The notes under the pieces: model-generated | Told to the model about the DNA's origin: nothing | The model's input: only the letters and a program-made list of their open reading frames with translations | The model's database searches: none | In this document: positions 63,562 to 64,000 of the stretch, in pieces | Layout: each line of letters opens with the position of its first letter | Position numbering within the stretch: position 1 is the first letter of the stretch | Position numbers and translations under genes: made by a program | Assembly: GCF_001547895.1 (NCBI RefSeq) | Contig: NZ_AP014627.1 | Location: forward strand, 6,388,001-6,452,000 | Direction: 5' to 3' | DNA: 64,000 nucleotides | From: Pseudomonas sp. Os17 | GTDB taxonomy: Bacteria; Pseudomonadota; Gammaproteobacteria; Pseudomonadales; Pseudomonadaceae

Positions 63562-64000
63562 ATGAACACGACTCGTATCGCTTTTATCGGTGCCGGCAAC
63601 ATGGCGGCCAGCCTCATTGGCGGCCTGCGCGCCAAAGGCCTGGAGGCGGACCAGATCCGCGCCAGTGACCCCGGGGCCGAAACCCGGGCCAAGGTGACCG
63701 CCGAGCACGGTATCCAGGTGTTCGCCGACAACGCCGAGGCCATCGCCGGCGTCGACGTGATCGTCCTGGCGGTCAAGCCCCAGGCCATGAAAGCCGTGTG
63801 CGAGGCCCTGCGTCCGAGCCTGCAGCCGCAGCAACTGGTGGTGTCCATCGCCGCCGGCATCACCTGTTCAAGCATGAACAACTGGCTCGGCGCCCAGCCC
63901 ATCGTGCGCTGCATGCCCAATACCCCGGCGCTGCTGCGCCAGGGCGTCAGTGGTCTGTACGCCACCGCCCAGGTCAGCGCCCAGCAGCGCCAGCAGGCCG
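63562..64000 (+). CDS. proC: Pyrroline-5-carboxylate reductase, 5' part
   Basis: The visible 146 residues show the NAD(P)-binding fold RIAFIGAGNMAASLIGGL and VLAVKPQAM, and the segment VRCMPNTPALLRQGVSGLYA. ProC catalyses the last step of proline synthesis. AAGGA precedes the ATG. The gene runs off the right edge. Confidence 0.96.
   Translation, partial: MNTTRIAFIGAGNMAASLIGGLRAKGLEADQIRASDPGAETRAKVTAEHGIQVFADNAEAIAGVDVIVLAVKPQAMKAVCEALRPSLQPQQLVVSIAAGITCSSMNNWLGAQPIVRCMPNTPALLRQGVSGLYATAQVSAQQRQQA

Overview
The window is chromosomal DNA of a fluorescent-group Pseudomonas (P. fluorescens / protegens / chlororaphis type). This rests on the high GC content, on Pseudomonas-style REP elements, and on recognised gene order: tktA-regulator-metK at the left edge, and ahcY-metF-rhlE-bioA-rsmE, the pil/chp chemosensory cluster, gshB-tonB-yqgE-ruvX-pyrR-pyrB-pyrC', and pilT-yggS-proC. 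These last blocks follow the P. aeruginosa PA0390s-PA0430s order as I remember it. No tRNA, rRNA, CRISPR array or insertion sequence was seen.

Layout. (1) 1-4.4 kb: the first codons of tktA, a divergent ArsR-methyltransferase regulator (SahR-like), metK and ligB. (2) 4.4-11 kb: envelope and transport genes (DUF1090 protein, cytochrome c'-like lipoprotein, mltA, MAPEG protein, EamA permease, NhaP-type antiporter with a long structured leader, FNT channel, acyl-CoA thioesterase). (3) 11-21 kb: SAH riboswitch-ahcY-metF, a periplasmic binding protein, rhlE, yceI-cybB, bioA, rsmE. (4) 21-25.6 kb: a probable D-amino-acid catabolic cluster (binding protein, RidA, DadA-like oxidase, divergent LysR), a four-copy tandem REP array and a hemolysin-III family protein. 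(5) 25.7-34.1 kb: a complete malonate decarboxylase operon mdcABCDEGH plus the MadLM transporter, with mdcR convergent. (6) 34.1-43.1 kb: accessory DNA. It holds a three-way-junction RNA leader with a small gene, remnants of damaged genes, then an orphan type VI secretion (T6SS) cargo operon read right to left: hcp, vgrG, DUF4123 chaperone, VasX-like pore-forming effector, membrane protein (probable immunity). Upstream of hcp lies a cluster of palindromes and two exact DnaA boxes. (7) 43.1-53.8 kb: a NADAR protein and the twitching chemosensory operon pilGHIJ-chpA-chpC. (8) 54-64 kb: gshB, tonB, yqgE, ruvX, pyrR-pyrB-pyrC', TM2 protein, NlpC/P60 peptidase, pilT, yggS and partial proC.

How the parts work together. 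The methyl cycle appears to be controlled by two different presumptive SAH sensors: a DNA-binding regulator at metK and a riboswitch at ahcY-metF. Malonate is imported by MadLM and decarboxylated by the Mdc enzyme, whose prosthetic group is made by MdcB and MdcG. The T6SS operon pairs a tube/spike (Hcp, VgrG) with a chaperone, a toxin and a likely immunity protein. The toxin C-terminus and the immunity gene are strikingly AT-rich beside the GC-rich delivery half. The pil/chp genes, PilT and TonB belong to surface motility and uptake.

The most unusual items are the leaderless SahR-like gene with its perfect palindrome, structured leaders at nhaP, the FNT gene and the 34.4 kb small gene, REP elements that supply the stop codons of three genes, the chimeric T6SS toxin, a gene with two compensating frameshifts, and the DnaA-box/palindrome cluster at 42.9-43.1 kb.
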